This document shows, piece after piece, positions 18,608 through 28,294 of a stretch of 64,000 nt of DNA. The notes under the pieces are model-generated. The model ran no database searches and was not told the origin of the DNA. It was given only the letters and a program-made list of their open reading frames with translations. Position 1 is the stretch's first letter; every line of letters starts with the position of its first letter. The stretch covers positions 124,001 to 188,000 of the forward strand of contig NZ_BBMZ01000010.1 of NCBI RefSeq assembly GCF_000759795.1. The letters are read 5' to 3'. Made by a program: the position numbers and the translations under genes. The stretch is from Pseudescherichia vulneris NBRC 102420. Its GTDB lineage: Bacteria > Pseudomonadota > Gammaproteobacteria > Enterobacterales > Enterobacteriaceae.

Positions 18608-20991
18608 CAGCGTCTCTCCTCACAGGTAAGCGGCCCGTAGGTCTGTAATTTATGATCGGGATTTGCGCCAATCGTCAGGCGGGCATAGCAGGTGCGATTA
18701 TCAGGCGTGCTCACCCGCAGGGCGTTCACGTCGCTGAGGTTTTCCAAAAAGGCGATGCCGTCATAGCCCACCGGCGTCGGAGAGCGGCCTTCCCGGTAGA
18801 CCTGGCTGCCCACCGGTAGGGCGTGTCCCTGGGCATCGTGCAGGATCACGCTGGCGACCCGCTCCTGCTCCATCGGGAACTCCACCAGGTAGCCACTCTG
18901 GCGGCGCAGGGCGATCCGTCGCTCGGTCTCCTTCAGGCGCGTATCGGCTGGCAGATTGAGGGTATTGATACTGTAGCTGGCGGGATAGTACGCCGAGACG
19001 CCGCTCACCAGCAGATAGCCTTTGTCGTTGGTCTTACCTACCGGCTGGTTCTCATAGCTTACCGGCACGTTGGCATTGCCGCCGGTGCTAACCACCACAA
19101 AGGCATCGTTGATCTTGTTAGCCGCAAAAAGCTGGCCGTCCATCAGCACCAGCGAACCCAGCGCCTCTCCCCACCAGGTCATCATGCCTGACTCGCCGTA
19201 GCCGCCTCCCTGTAATTCCACGCTGTTGTTGCGCCAGTTGAGCGTGGCCTGCTGATAGTTATCCGATTGCGGCTGGCGGGCAAAGGCCATATTCCAGCCG
19301 AAGCCGCCGTCGGTAGGCATCGCGTGGTTATAGTTGATGCGCTGGCTGGTGCCCGCGTCCGGGGTTTTCTCTATGCTGATGGCCGCACTGTCCCGCTCGC
19401 CGATGGGAATTTGCAGCGACATCGCAAAGCTCCAGTCGTCCCGCTGCTTATCGTGGCTGGCCGCCAGGTAGAGGCTGCTGCTGCCCCACAAATTACGGCT
19501 CCACGAGAGGTTCAGCAGCTCGGTCTTCTGGTTATCGAAGCTGCGGACGCCAATCCAGGCCGCGCCGACGTTGCCATAGTCGCCCATGTTAAAGGTCAGC
19601 GAATATTGATCGGTATTGCGGCTCAGGGTCGCCAGCGGCTGGCGATCGTCATCGTAAACGATGGTCTGATCGTAGAGGGCCAGGTTGCCAAAGCCGCGCT
19701 CGCGGCGGGTGTGCTGGGTGGCGATGCTGAAGACGCTGGTGCTGTACTGGTAGCCCCAGTTGAACTGGCTGCCGCTGCTGCCGCGCATCCGGCTCTCCGT
19801 CCATGACGAGTTCACCACGCCGTACTGGCCCAGCTTTACCACCCCGCCCGCGCCGCCGAGGGTCAGCTCTTCTGCGGCTTCACCATGGCCTTCAAAGGTG
19901 AAATAGTCCGTTACCCCATAGCGCAGAGAGCCGCTGCCCGCCGCCGGACCATAGTTGAAGTCGTCAATGCCGTAGTTACGTCGCAGGCTGCCGAGGGTGA
20001 CGGCCCCATCGGTAATGCCGCTCTTCAACACGTCGCTGGAGACGTAGAACGGCAGCGTGGTGCTGACCTGTCGGCCCAGCGCATCGGTGGTGACCAGCAC
20101 CGCATCCCCCGCCCCGTTAATATAGGGCAGATTGGTCAGGGTAAAAGGGCCAGGCTGAAGCTGGGTGGATCCGGCCCGGTAGCCGTTGATAAAGACATCT
20201 ACCGCCGTCGGCACCGCTGCTTCGCCGGTAAAGGCCGGTAGCGGCCAGGTGACCAGATCCGGGCGCAGGGAGAAGTCACGTCCGTAGCGGATCCCGCCCA
20301 TGCGCACGCTGCTGCTCCAGTTCAGCGAGTCGGAGATAACGTCTCCCAGCTGCCACTCGGTGGCATCATCCTCATTGGTAAACAGCAGCGTGGTGTCGTA
20401 GCGGGTATAGCCCTGGTTTTGCCCGGCGTTGCCGGAGAGATATTCCCGCAGCGTGCCGGTGGAGGAGAACACCGCGTTGCTGTCGAAGTAGCGAAATTCA
20501 TGCCACAGGGAGGCCTGGCTGCCGGCGTGCTCGGTGCTGCTGGTATAAACGTCGTAGTTGAGCAGCGCTCCCCGCCCGTAGTGCGGTTTGGTCCGCGCGG
20601 TTTCGCCGCTAAAGGAGGTGGCGCGATCCCCGACCCACTCCCGAGGCACAAACAGCAGCAGCCGCTGGCGATTGCTGTCATATTCAGTGCGAACGTCGGC
20701 CAGCGTCGAGAGGTCAACGTCGCCAGGTGGCAGGTGCTCGGCGGGGATCCCGGCCCGCTGCAGGTCGCTGTTGGCAACGATATAGTTCCCCTGACGCCGC
20801 GTAACGGGCACCACGAGTTCGGTATCGTAATAGTTAACCACCAGCGAAAGATGGAAGACCGCCTGAGCGTTAATAGCCTGCGCATCCGGGGGCGGCGGGA
20901 GAGCATCATCCCCCTCCTCTGCCAGCGCATCCGTCACTCCCCCCAGCAGCATCATCAGCGGCAGGATCAGTTTGCGGGAGACGACTGCCAT
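18607..20991 (-). CDS. outer-membrane fimbrial usher, archaic (CsuD-like)
   Basis: A 794-residue usher with signal peptide MAVVSRKLILPLMMLLGGVTDALA. The N-terminal chaperone-binding domain, the long beta-barrel rich in aromatic/glycine strands and the plug (VFINGYRAGSTQLQPGPF near 270) are visible, and the C-terminal domain ends NPDHKLQTYGPLTCEER. It exports and assembles pilins. Shorter than classical ushers (about 850), as is usual for archaic ones. Overlaps the chaperone gene by 25 bases and the tip gene by one, so the genes are tightly coupled. Confidence 0.88.
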   Translation of the reverse strand: MAVVSRKLILPLMMLLGGVTDALAEEGDDALPPPPDAQAINAQAVFHLSLVVNYYDTELVVPVTRRQGNYIVANSDLQRAGIPAEHLPPGDVDLSTLADVRTEYDSNRQRLLLFVPREWVGDRATSFSGETARTKPHYGRGALLNYDVYTSSTEHAGSQASLWHEFRYFDSNAVFSSTGTLREYLSGNAGQNQGYTRYDTTLLFTNEDDATEWQLGDVISDSLNWSSSVRMGGIRYGRDFSLRPDLVTWPLPAFTGEAAVPTAVDVFINGYRAGSTQLQPGPFTLTNLPYINGAGDAVLVTTDALGRQVSTTLPFYVSSDVLKSGITDGAVTLGSLRRNYGIDDFNYGPAAGSGSLRYGVTDYFTFEGHGEAAEELTLGGAGGVVKLGQYGVVNSSWTESRMRGSSGSQFNWGYQYSTSVFSIATQHTRRERGFGNLALYDQTIVYDDDRQPLATLSRNTDQYSLTFNMGDYGNVGAAWIGVRSFDNQKTELLNLSWSRNLWGSSSLYLAASHDKQRDDWSFAMSLQIPIGERDSAAISIEKTPDAGTSQRINYNHAMPTDGGFGWNMAFARQPQSDNYQQATLNWRNNSVELQGGGYGESGMMTWWGEALGSLVLMDGQLFAANKINDAFVVVSTGGNANVPVSYENQPVGKTNDKGYLLVSGVSAYYPASYSINTLNLPADTRLKETERRIALRRQSGYLVEFPMEQERVASVILHDAQGHALPVGSQVYREGRSPTPVGYDGIAFLENLSDVNALRVSTPDNRTCYARLTIGANPDHKLQTYGPLTCEERR

Positions 20992-21728
20992 TTGGTATCC
21001 CTGGCATTAATCGTCGCCGTCATGGTCGTCGGATTGCTCAGCCCAGAGGGGAGCGGCCAGCTGCGCGCCCCGCCCGGCAGCACGTACCCCAGCAGGCCGT
21101 CGGCCAGCTCGCGCCGCTGGCTGCCCTGCTGAATGCTAACCTGGCTCAGGCGCACGTGCACATCGCTGCGGTTGCGTACCTCCAGAGCAGGTTTCCCCCC
21201 TTCGCGGATCACCCGCCAGCTCAGATCCCGGGCGTTAACCAAGGCATGGTTGGCCCCCTCGGTGGTGGTCTCCACGCCCTGGCCGTAGACAAACAGCGGA
21301 ATGGAGTAGCGCATCTGAATTTTCAGGCCAATCTGCGGCGTGTCGTTGCTTGCGGGCTGGGGGATCTCATCCACAATGATCCGGTAGCCTTGCTCAATAC
21401 CGGCGGGAACCTGGCTCTGCTTGATCAGGCGAATCAGCTGTTTGCCGCCTTTATCGATCCGCACAATCGGCGGGCTGGCGACCACGTCCTGCTGGGCCTG
21501 ATAGCGTTCATGCCCGCCCTCCTGGGTCCAGCGCATGATGCGCACCTGCATCGTTGTCGGCGTATTCCCCTGATTCTGGATCCACAGCTCGGTCGCTTTC
21601 GCATCGGCGGCCAGCCAGGGATCGATTGGCCAGAGTAGAATGGTGGCTGCCGCCTGTGCCTGCTGCGTCATACCCGTTAGCGCCAGCAGGGCACCTGCTA
21701 TTAGGCTCCGGCCCATAATGGTTTTCAT
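20967..21728 (-). CDS. periplasmic pilus chaperone, archaic PapD-like (CsuC-like)
   Basis: 253 residues with a signal peptide ending QQAQA-A near residue 27, then two immunoglobulin-like domains. WPIDPWLAADAKATELWIQNQG is the first strand region, and LIRLIKQSQVPAGIEQGYRI carries the G1 strand and its following motif. It shields pilin subunits by donor-strand complementation before handing them to the usher. AGGGAGAAGG precedes the ATG. 21 bases after the preceding pilin gene. Confidence 0.88.
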   Translation of the reverse strand: MKTIMGRSLIAGALLALTGMTQQAQAAATILLWPIDPWLAADAKATELWIQNQGNTPTTMQVRIMRWTQEGGHERYQAQQDVVASPPIVRIDKGGKQLIRLIKQSQVPAGIEQGYRIIVDEIPQPASNDTPQIGLKIQMRYSIPLFVYGQGVETTTEGANHALVNARDLSWRVIREGGKPALEVRNRSDVHVRLSQVSIQQGSQRRELADGLLGYVLPGGARSWPLPSGLSNPTTMTATINARDTKWQSSPAN

Positions 21729-21749
21729 GATCCTTCTCCCTGTATGACC

Positions 21750-22304
21750 TTACCAGGACAACGTTACGGTCAGTTGATCGGTATAATTTCCTGCGGGGCT
21801 AAACCCCGTGAGCTGCGCCGCGCCAAACAGCGTCAGCGCGATATTGTTGCTATCGCTGTAGGTGATCGAGAACGGCTGGTTAACGCCAATTTCCGTGTTG
21901 GCCGCCAGCGTGCTGCTGCGATAGAGTCGGTATGGCACGCGATCCGTGCCCCCGCTGCGCTGCATGTTGCGCACGGTCCCGTAGTTCAGACCGCCGTTGA
22001 TACTCATGCTTAACGCCACTCCAGGGGTGCAGGCGAGAGAGAGCGCGCTGTTGGGCACAAAGCTGGTCGTGACCTGACCGCTTGCCACGCCGCTGCGACT
22101 CCCGAAGTCCAGAGAGCCGAGCAGGCCGCCGCTGCCGCTGACTACCGAGCATCCTGCCGCAATGGTTGCTCCAACCTGAAATGACTGGGTGCTGACCGTC
22201 AGCGCGGTGGCGCTCCCTGCCCACCCCAGCAGCCCCAAACCGAAGACGATGCGCAGCATGCTTCGGCCAGGCGCCGGGAGCGTGTCGACTCCCTCAGGCT
22301 TCAT
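21750..22304 (-). CDS. minor pilin, spore-coat-U domain (CsuA/CsuB-like)
   Basis: 184 residues if read from 22304, with one SCPU domain: SFQVGATIAAGCSVVSG..LGSLDFGS at the start and GNYTDQLTVTLSW at the end. A hydrophobic signal segment begins at the internal Met16 (MLRIVFGLGLLGWAGSATA, start 22259), so the real start may be that ATG. No convincing Shine-Dalgarno is seen at either, which suggests coupling to the previous gene 10 bases upstream. Role: adaptor or minor subunit of the pilus; inferred from order. Confidence 0.75.
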   Translation of the reverse strand: MKPEGVDTLPAPGRSMLRIVFGLGLLGWAGSATALTVSTQSFQVGATIAAGCSVVSGSGGLLGSLDFGSRSGVASGQVTTSFVPNSALSLACTPGVALSMSINGGLNYGTVRNMQRSGGTDRVPYRLYRSSTLAANTEIGVNQPFSITYSDSNNIALTLFGAAQLTGFSPAGNYTDQLTVTLSW

Positions 22305-22314
22305 TGCGCTGGCG

Positions 22315-22881
22315 TCAGTAGATCACGCTCACGTTTATCGTATCGGAGTAGGTACCAGGGACAACGGTTACGCTGTTGCCACCCCCCTGGATGCGGCCAA
22401 AGAGGGTGTAGTTATTCACGCCGCCGGCCGTCGAGGCCACCGGCAGCGGAGCGTTGTTGGCGATGACGTTACTGAAGCCGCTGTCGCTGTAGAGGCTGTA
22501 GGCTACGCCCTGAGTTGCATTAGCGGTGTTAACCAAATAGCGTGCTGGCGTGCCTGGCGTGCCTACCACCGTGGCAGGCGCTACGGTATTGGTGGTGCCG
22601 GTGATCTGCACGGTATAGGTGTCGGTGGTGCACTGAATAGCAAAGCTGTTGCCGCCGTTAGCCCCGGTGAGCTGCGTGGTTAGCTCGGAGAAGGTAGCGG
22701 GATGAGTACCGAAGTCCAGAGAGCCGAAGTTAATGCCGCTCTGGTTCGGCGAGCCGTTGATCAGGCAGCCGTTGGTTAAGGTCAGCGTTGCGTTGATGGT
22801 CCCACTGCTGGTTACCGCATGGGCGTTTCCGGCCAGAGCCAGCGCACCGCTTGCCAAAACGAGGAGGATTTTTCTGTTCAT
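22315..22881 (-). CDS. major pilin, spore-coat-U domain (CsuA/B-like)
   Basis: 188 residues with signal peptide MNRKILLVLASGALALAGNAHA. The SCPU domain shows LTNGCLINGS...INFGSLDFGTHP near the N-terminus and PGTYSDTINVSVIY at the end; the two cysteines (in GCLI and IQCTT) likely form the pilin disulfide. First gene of the cluster and short, so it is the likely shaft subunit. A serine/threonine/glycine-rich composition is usual. The upstream region holds a CRP-like site. Confidence 0.8.
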   Translation of the reverse strand: MNRKILLVLASGALALAGNAHAVTSSGTINATLTLTNGCLINGSPNQSGINFGSLDFGTHPATFSELTTQLTGANGGNSFAIQCTTDTYTVQITGTTNTVAPATVVGTPGTPARYLVNTANATQGVAYSLYSDSGFSNVIANNAPLPVASTAGGVNNYTLFGRIQGGGNSVTVVPGTYSDTINVSVIY

Positions 22882-23169
22882 ATTGTCGCCTCAGTGAAAA
22901 AGCAGGATTAACAGAAATTTAGCTTACGGGGTTGCAAAGAACCACCCTGTAAAGGCCTGCTCAAACCATCGGCGTATTGACACAAAATTGCATTATCTTT
23001 CAAAGCATTAACGTTGTTAACAGCTCGTAACAAAGTGCAACGGGAATGATATATTCATTATCGCGTGATCTGCTTCACAATGTATTGTCTGGTGTTGCAT
23101 TCTCGGTTTTAGCAAAGCTTAAAGGTTATTAATGAGTAATGAAAAAGCGGCATGAAACGGGGTTAAAAA
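22882..23169 (-). promoter_or_regulatory. pilus operon promoter region with CRP-like site
   Basis: An AT-rich gap of 288 bases without genes between the first pilin gene and the cheW terminator. CGTGA-TCTGCT-TCACA at 23064-23079 matches the CRP palindrome TGTGA-N6-TCACA at 9 of 10 positions, about 190 bases before the pilin ATG. TATATC and GATAAT, read on the minus strand near 23048-23062, could be -10 elements but their spacing to the CRP site is not standard, so no start site is assigned. Confidence 0.5.
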
Positions 23170-23192
23170 AACGCTCCCGGGGCCGGGAGCGT
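23163..23192 (-). terminator. intrinsic terminator of the motAB-cheAW operon
   Basis: On the minus strand ACGCTCCC...GGGAGCGT (arms 23192-23185 and 23178-23171) is followed by a run of T (23170-23165). It lies ten bases after the cheW stop and separates the operon from the pilus cluster. Confidence 0.9.
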
Positions 23193-23201
23193 TGAGGAGC
23201 A

Positions 23202-23705
23202 TTAGGCAACGTGCGCCGTTGCGCTGTCCAGCAGAGCCATCTCGTCGCTGTTCAGCAGCTTCTCGATGTTGACCAGGATCAGCATGCGATCACCCAGCGC
23301 GCCGAGGCCGGTGAGATATTCCGTTGACAGGGTAACGGCAAACTCCGGCGCAGGACGGATCTGATCGGAGGCCAGCGACAGCACATCAGAGACGCCGTCG
23401 ACCACAATTCCGACCACGCGCTGCCCGAGATTAAGCACGATCACCACGGTGTTATCGTTATACTCCACGTCCTGCTGGCTGAATTTAACCCGCAGATCGA
23501 CGATGGGCACAATCACACCGCGCAGGTTAGTTACCCCTTTGATAAAGTCCGGGGTGTTGGCAATACGGGTTACCTGATCGTAACCGCGGATCTCCTGCAC
23601 TTTCAGGATATCGATGCCGTACTCTTCATCGCCTAAAGTGAATACCAGAAATTCCTGACCCGATGGCTCACCAGCCAGTTTCGTTACATTACTCATACCG
23701 GTCAT
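23202..23705 (-). CDS. cheW: chemotaxis coupling protein CheW
   Basis: 167 residues, E. coli length, beginning [20 protein letters not shown]. CheW is two SH3-like barrels that link the P5 domain of CheA to receptor tips; [13 protein letters not shown] carries the receptor/CheA-binding arginine region. 21 bases after cheA; last gene of the operon. Confidence 0.98.
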   Translation of the reverse strand: MTGMSNVTKLAGEPSGQEFLVFTLGDEEYGIDILKVQEIRGYDQVTRIANTPDFIKGVTNLRGVIVPIVDLRVKFSQQDVEYNDNTVVIVLNLGQRVVGIVVDGVSDVLSLASDQIRPAPEFAVTLSTEYLTGLGALGDRMLILVNIEKLLNSDEMALLDSATAHVA

Positions 23706-23726
23706 ATATTTACCTTTTTAACTAAA

Positions 23727-25769
23727 TCAGGCGGCTGTGTACGCCACACGTTGCTCACGGTTTAATCCCTGTAACGCCGACACATCGACGATCAGCGCCA
23801 CGCTGCCATCGCCGAGGATAGTTGCAGCGGAGATGCCCGGCACCTTACGGTAGTTGCTCTCAAGGTTCTTCACGACAACCTGGTGCTGACCAATAAGCTG
23901 ATCCACCAGCAGCGCGTAGCGGCGGCCTGCGCTTTGCAGGATCACCACGATGCCTTTTGTCGCTTCTGTTTTAGCGCCGTCGACGTCAAAGACTTTCCAT
24001 AGCTCAACCAGCGGCAGATATTCGCCGCGCACTTCCAGCACGCGCTCGCCGCCCGCTAGCGGATGCAGATCCTCTTCACGCGGCTGCAGGGACTCCATCA
24101 CCGCGTTCAGCGGCAGGATAAAGACCTCGTCGCTCACCTTCACCGACATGCCATCGAGGATCGCCAGCGTCAGCGGCAGCAGAATGCGGATGGTAGTACC
24201 TGCGCCCTGCTTCGACTGGATCTCGACGTGGCCACCCATCTCCTGGATGTTACGTTTCACCACGTCCATGCCCACGCCGCGGCCGGAGACGTCGGTCACC
24301 TGCTCTGCGGTGGAGAAGCCAGGGGCGAAGATCAGCATGCCAACTTCTTCGTCGGTCATGTTTTCATGCACCGCCATGCCCTGCGATACCGCTTTCGCCA
24401 GAATGCGCTCACGGTTGAGGCCTGCGCCGTCATCGATCACTTCGATACAGATATTGCCGCCCTGATGCTCGGCGGAAAGGGTCAGGTTACCAACCGGGGA
24501 TTTTCCAGCGGCAACACGGTTATCTGGTAGCTCAATGCCGTGGTCCAGGCTGTTACGCACCAGGTGCGTTAACGGGTCAATAATGCGCTCGATCAGGCTC
24601 TTATCCAGTTCGGTCGAGCTGCCCAGCAGCGTCAGTTCGATCTGTTTGTTGAGCTTGCTCGCCAGGTCGCGCACCAGGCGCGGGAAGCGGCTAAAGACGT
24701 ACTCCATCGGCATCATACGGATGGACATCACCGACTCTTGCAGATCGCGGGCGTTACGCTGTAGCTGACCCATGCTGGTGATCAGATCGCCATGGTTGAC
24801 CGGATCCAGTTCGTTAGAACGCTGGGCCAGCATCGACTGGGTGATCACCAGTTCGCCAACCAGGTTAATCAGCTGGTCCACTTTTTCAACGGCAACGCGG
24901 ATGCTGGTAGATTCGCTCACGCGGGCCGGTTTCTCAGCGCGCTCCTGACGGGCGGCAGGCTGCTCGCGCGGTGCGCTTGCTGCAACCGGGGCAGCCACTA
25001 CCGGCTGGGCGACCGGCGTCGGGGCAGCAGGTGCAGCCTCGGTGACGGCGGCCGCTGCTGGCGCATCGGTAAAGCTGATCTGATCCGGCTCGATCACGAA
25101 GCACAGCACGGCAATCAGGTCATCTTCACTCACGCCGCCTTCCAGCGTCGCGCTCAGAGAATCCGCGCCTTTGACGACGTCGCTAAGGGTGGCCAGGTTT
25201 TTCAGCTCGTCTTCCAGCAGGTTGACTTCGCCCTCTTTCAGACGCGACAGGACAATACGCAGTTTGCCATCGTTTGCAGCCGCAGGCGCGGCGGCGGACG
25301 CGGTATCAGCGACGGCCTGGGCATTATCGACAACGGTCAGCTTAGCGCCACCGGCCGCAGCGGAAGGCTCTTCGCCTTTCGCTTCCAGCGCCAGCTGGCG
25401 CAGCGCATTGCAGATATACTCAAAGCTGGCAGCATCTGGCTCTTGCGAGCTTTTATAGGCGTCGAGCTGTTCCTGCATAATATCTTTGGTTTCCAAAAAC
25501 AGGTTAATAATGTCGGTATTGAGCTGCATCTCTCCGCGCCGGGCCTCATCCAGCAGGTTTTCCATCAGGTGCGTGGTCTCCTGCAAAATGGTAAAGCCAA
25601 ACGTGCCTGCTCCCCCCTTTATGGAGTGAGCCGCACGAAAGATGGCATTGAGCTGCTCTGAATCGGGCGCTTCCGGCACCAGGTCCAGCAGGTGTTGCTC
25701 CATGTCAGCCAACAACTCGTCAGCTTCATCAAAAAACGTCTGATAAAAATCGCTAATATCCATGCTCAC
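23727..25769 (-). CDS. cheA: chemotaxis sensor histidine kinase CheA
   Basis: 680 residues from a GTG start ([13 protein letters not shown]), against 654 in E. coli. Domains in order: P1 with phospho-His48 (AAHSIKGG), P2 CheY/CheB-binding (about 180-250), P3 dimerisation with H-box, P4 ATPase with N-box NSLDHGIE and GRGVGMD, P5 CheW-like. The extra residues sit in the P2-P3 linker, which is rich in Ala and Pro. GAGG 7 bases before the GTG decides the start over an ATG at 25844. A downstream Met near 98 could give the short form CheA-S, known in E. coli. Four bases after motB. Confidence 0.97.
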   Translation of the reverse strand: MSMDISDFYQTFFDEADELLADMEQHLLDLVPEAPDSEQLNAIFRAAHSIKGGAGTFGFTILQETTHLMENLLDEARRGEMQLNTDIINLFLETKDIMQEQLDAYKSSQEPDAASFEYICNALRQLALEAKGEEPSAAAGGAKLTVVDNAQAVADTASAAAPAAANDGKLRIVLSRLKEGEVNLLEDELKNLATLSDVVKGADSLSATLEGGVSEDDLIAVLCFVIEPDQISFTDAPAAAAVTEAAPAAPTPVAQPVVAAPVAASAPREQPAARQERAEKPARVSESTSIRVAVEKVDQLINLVGELVITQSMLAQRSNELDPVNHGDLITSMGQLQRNARDLQESVMSIRMMPMEYVFSRFPRLVRDLASKLNKQIELTLLGSSTELDKSLIERIIDPLTHLVRNSLDHGIELPDNRVAAGKSPVGNLTLSAEHQGGNICIEVIDDGAGLNRERILAKAVSQGMAVHENMTDEEVGMLIFAPGFSTAEQVTDVSGRGVGMDVVKRNIQEMGGHVEIQSKQGAGTTIRILLPLTLAILDGMSVKVSDEVFILPLNAVMESLQPREEDLHPLAGGERVLEVRGEYLPLVELWKVFDVDGAKTEATKGIVVILQSAGRRYALLVDQLIGQHQVVVKNLESNYRKVPGISAATILGDGSVALIVDVSALQGLNREQRVAYTAA

Positions 25770-25773
25770 GCTA

Positions 25774-26703
25774 TCACCTCGGATCGGGTTGTGGCGATGT
25801 GGGAACGGTCGCCTGAGGCTGTGCCCCCGGCTGTTGTAATACACTTACCGGCTCGTTTTGGCTTTCGGCGTTTTCGTGCAGAATTGCCTGTTCTGCTTGT
25901 CTATTGAGTACTAAAAGACTGATACGACGGTTAATGGCGTCATCAGATCCTTTGTCGCTCAGGCGCATGGTGGCGGCCATGCCGACCACGCGCAGCACTT
26001 TCCCGTCGTCCAGCCCGCCTACAACCAGCTCGCGCCGTGAGGCGTTAGCACGGTCGGCAGAGAGCTCCCAGTTGCTGTAGCCGCGCTCGCCGTTGGCATA
26101 CGGGAAGTCATCGGTGTGGCCGGAGAGGCTGATACGGTTCGGAATGTTATTTAGCACCGGCGCAATCGCGCGTAGGATATCGCGCATGTACGGCTCCACC
26201 TCGGCGCTGCCGGTTTTAAACATCGGTCGGTTTTGGCTATCGATAATCTGAATACGCAGCCCCTCCTGCACCAGGTCAATCTTCAGGTGCGGACGCAGCG
26301 CGCGCAGCTTTGGATCGGCCTCGATCAGCTGATCGAGATCGCCGCGCAGCTTGCTCAAACGAGACTGCTCCATCTTCTGGCGTAGATCTTCGACGTTAGG
26401 CTGGCGCTGCACCTCCCCTTTCTGCTGGGTGACGTCATCGCCGCCGCCAGGAATGGGGCTATCGCTGTTGGAGATCCGCGGGCCACCGGCAATGGAGGTC
26501 GCCAACGGGGTGCGGAAGTACTCCGCAATCTGGATCAGCTCTTTCGGACTGGAGATAGAGATCAGCCACATCACCAGGAAGAATGCCATCATTGCCGTCA
26601 TAAAATCGGCGTAGGCGATCTTCCAGGATCCGTGCGAGCCGCCTCCGTGCCCCTTATGCTTGCGCCGTTTTACAACGACAATAGGATGGGCCTGGTTTTT
26701 CAT
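25774..26703 (-). CDS. motB: flagellar motor stator protein MotB
   Basis: 309 residues (308 in E. coli). One transmembrane helix (about 29-50) carries the proton-binding Asp33 in [14 protein letters not shown]; one residue is inserted before it relative to E. coli Asp32. A plug follows, then the OmpA-like peptidoglycan-binding domain (about 150-265, [11 protein letters not shown] and RRISLLV). With MotA it forms the MotA5B2 proton-driven stator. Four-base overlap with motA. Confidence 0.97.
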   Translation of the reverse strand: MKNQAHPIVVVKRRKHKGHGGGSHGSWKIAYADFMTAMMAFFLVMWLISISSPKELIQIAEYFRTPLATSIAGGPRISNSDSPIPGGGDDVTQQKGEVQRQPNVEDLRQKMEQSRLSKLRGDLDQLIEADPKLRALRPHLKIDLVQEGLRIQIIDSQNRPMFKTGSAEVEPYMRDILRAIAPVLNNIPNRISLSGHTDDFPYANGERGYSNWELSADRANASRRELVVGGLDDGKVLRVVGMAATMRLSDKGSDDAINRRISLLVLNRQAEQAILHENAESQNEPVSVLQQPGAQPQATVPTSPQPDPR

Positions 26704-27587
26704 GCGTCCTCAGTCGTGGTCTGCTGGTTTGGGTTACGGACCGCGCGGACGTGCTCATCCAGTTCGATAAAGGACGGTCGCTCGCTGGAGTAGAGCGTTT
26801 TGCGGCCAAATTCAACGGCAATCGGTGGCGCATAGCCATTCAGGTTGGAGAGCAGCGTGATCTTGACGCACTGCATCATCTTGGTGGTTTCCGCGCTCTT
26901 CTGGCGCAGCACGGTTGCCAGCGGCGAGATAAAACCGTAGGCCAGCAGAATACCGAGGAAGGTCCCTACCATCGCATGGGCGATCAGTGCCCCCAGCTCA
27001 GCCGCCGGGCGATCCGCCGAGGCCAGGGCGTGAACCACACCCATGACCGCCGCCACGATACCGAACGCCGGCAGCGAGTCGCCGACCATGGCCAGGCTGT
27101 TTGCTGGCACTTCGGCTTCGCTCTCGTGGGTCTCGATCTCTTCGTCCATCAGCGCTTCGATTTCGAAGGTGTTCATATTGCCGCTGATGATCAGGCGCAG
27201 ATAGTCGACGATAAATTCCAGCATCACCGGATCGGCAAGGATCCGCGGATAGTTGGCAAAAATTTCGCTCTCTTTTGGATTCTCAATGTCACGCTCCAGG
27301 GAGAACATCCCCTGCTGGCGCGACTTGGCCATCAGGCGATAGAGCAGCGCCAGAAGATCCATGTAGACAGCTTTTGTGTATTTGGAGCGACGAAACAGCA
27401 AGGGAAGCGCCTTAAGCGTTCCTTTGATGGCTTTGCCGTTATTACCCACAATAAACGCACCCACGCCCGCGCCGCCGATAATAATCAGCTCAGCCGGTTG
27501 ATAAAGTGCCCCAAGGTGTCCGCCGGTCATCATGTAACCGCCAAAGACTGTACCGAGAACAACAAGGTAACCTAATAAGATCAGCAC
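26700..27587 (-). CDS. motA: flagellar motor stator protein MotA
   Basis: 295 residues as in E. coli, GTG start ([12 protein letters not shown]) with AAGGA eight bases upstream. Four transmembrane helices; the cytoplasmic loop has the charged residues that act on FliG, near 90-98 ([13 protein letters not shown]), and conserved prolines flank helices 3-4 ([13 protein letters not shown]). First gene of motA-motB-cheA-cheW, read from the sigma28 promoter inside flhC. Confidence 0.97.
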   Translation of the reverse strand: MLILLGYLVVLGTVFGGYMMTGGHLGALYQPAELIIIGGAGVGAFIVGNNGKAIKGTLKALPLLFRRSKYTKAVYMDLLALLYRLMAKSRQQGMFSLERDIENPKESEIFANYPRILADPVMLEFIVDYLRLIISGNMNTFEIEALMDEEIETHESEAEVPANSLAMVGDSLPAFGIVAAVMGVVHALASADRPAAELGALIAHAMVGTFLGILLAYGFISPLATVLRQKSAETTKMMQCVKITLLSNLNGYAPPIAVEFGRKTLYSSERPSFIELDEHVRAVRNPNQQTTTEDA

Positions 27588-27657
27588 GACATCATCCTTC
27601 CGCTGTTGACTAAGGCAAGGAAAAACAGTTTCTTAGGGTCTAACCCAACGGGGAGGC

Positions 27658-27690
27658 AAAAAAAAGCAGCGGTAATTGCTTACCGCTGCT
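27658..27690 (-). terminator. intrinsic terminator between flhC and motA
   Basis: AGCAGCGGTAA (27665-27675), TTGC loop and TTACCGCTGCT (27680-27690) form an 11-base-pair perfect stem. On the minus strand it is followed by eight T. It ends flhDC and probably MotR, while motA needs read-through. Confidence 0.9.
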
Positions 27691-27749
27691 GGAGTGTTAC
27701 CCACGCCGTTACGTTAAACAGCCTGTTTGATCTGTTCATCCAGCAGTTG
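27658..27749 (-). ncRNA. motR: MotR-like small RNA from the motA leader
   Basis: In E. coli the Hfq-bound RNA MotR starts at a sigma28 promoter within the end of flhC and ends at a terminator before motA. The same layout is here: promoter at 27757-27783, expected start near 27749, and a strong terminator hairpin (AGCAGCGGTAA/TTACCGCTGCT, 27665-27690) followed by T8 on the minus strand. The RNA would be about 92 bases. MotR tunes flagellar numbers and timing. The identity rests on position and structure, not on an alignment. Confidence 0.6.
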
Positions 27750-28292
27750 TGGAATAATATCGGCAGCTTCCGGGGAAAGTTTACGTCTTTTTACGGCCCT
27801 GGACGGCGGCTGGCATAAACTGCAGGCAAAACTCCCAACGGGCTGGTGAGCATGGGTAATAAAATTACCGTTGCAGCAGTTGCAGCTTGAAAGTTGCAGC
27901 ATACCGCTCTCAACAAAACGGACTAATGTCCAGGCACGCGTCAGGGCTAACAACGGCCCCTCTTCCGGCTGCGGGCACTGTTCCAGATAGAGGCGATAGG
28001 CTTTAATCACCGCATCAACGCCGCTGCACAGGCCTGTTTTGAGCAAAAATTGCCAGGCGTTGCAGAACATTGAGGCATGAATATTCTGTTCCCACGTCAT
28101 AAACCAGTCGGTTGAAAAAGGGAGCATCCCTTTCGGCGGCGGGCTACCACGAAGTTCTTTGTAGAGTTTGATGAGGCGGCCACGGCTGAGCTGCGTTTCG
28201 CTTTCCAGCATTTGCAAACGCGCGCCCAGCGTAATCAGTTCCATCGCGAGTTGAATATCACGCGCTTCCTGGACAATGCTCTTTTCAGTCAT
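27714..28292 (-). CDS. flhC: flagellar master regulator subunit FlhC
   Basis: 192 residues, E. coli length. The zinc site is visible as Cys137, Cys140, Cys157 and Cys160 (SCNCCNG and FACSLC). With FlhD it forms the FlhD4C2 activator of class II flagellar promoters. Starts two bases after the flhD stop. Its 3' end contains the sigma28 promoter for motR/motA. Confidence 0.98.
   Translation of the reverse strand: MTEKSIVQEARDIQLAMELITLGARLQMLESETQLSRGRLIKLYKELRGSPPPKGMLPFSTDWFMTWEQNIHASMFCNAWQFLLKTGLCSGVDAVIKAYRLYLEQCPQPEEGPLLALTRAWTLVRFVESGMLQLSSCNCCNGNFITHAHQPVGSFACSLCQPPSRAVKRRKLSPEAADIIPQLLDEQIKQAV
27757..27783 (-). promoter_or_regulatory. sigma28 promoter inside flhC, for motR/motA
   Basis: Minus strand TAAACTTT (27783-27776), 11-base spacer, GCCGATAT (27764-27757): 14 of 16 consensus positions. 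It lies in the last codons of flhC, as in E. coli. Confidence 0.88.
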
Positions 28293-28294
28293 TA

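Noticed and set aside
27591-27640. A second sigma28 promoter closer to motA
   Set aside because: A TAAGAAAC-N11-GCCTTAGT match has the right spacer but only half the consensus bases, and the strong promoter inside flhC explains motA expression.
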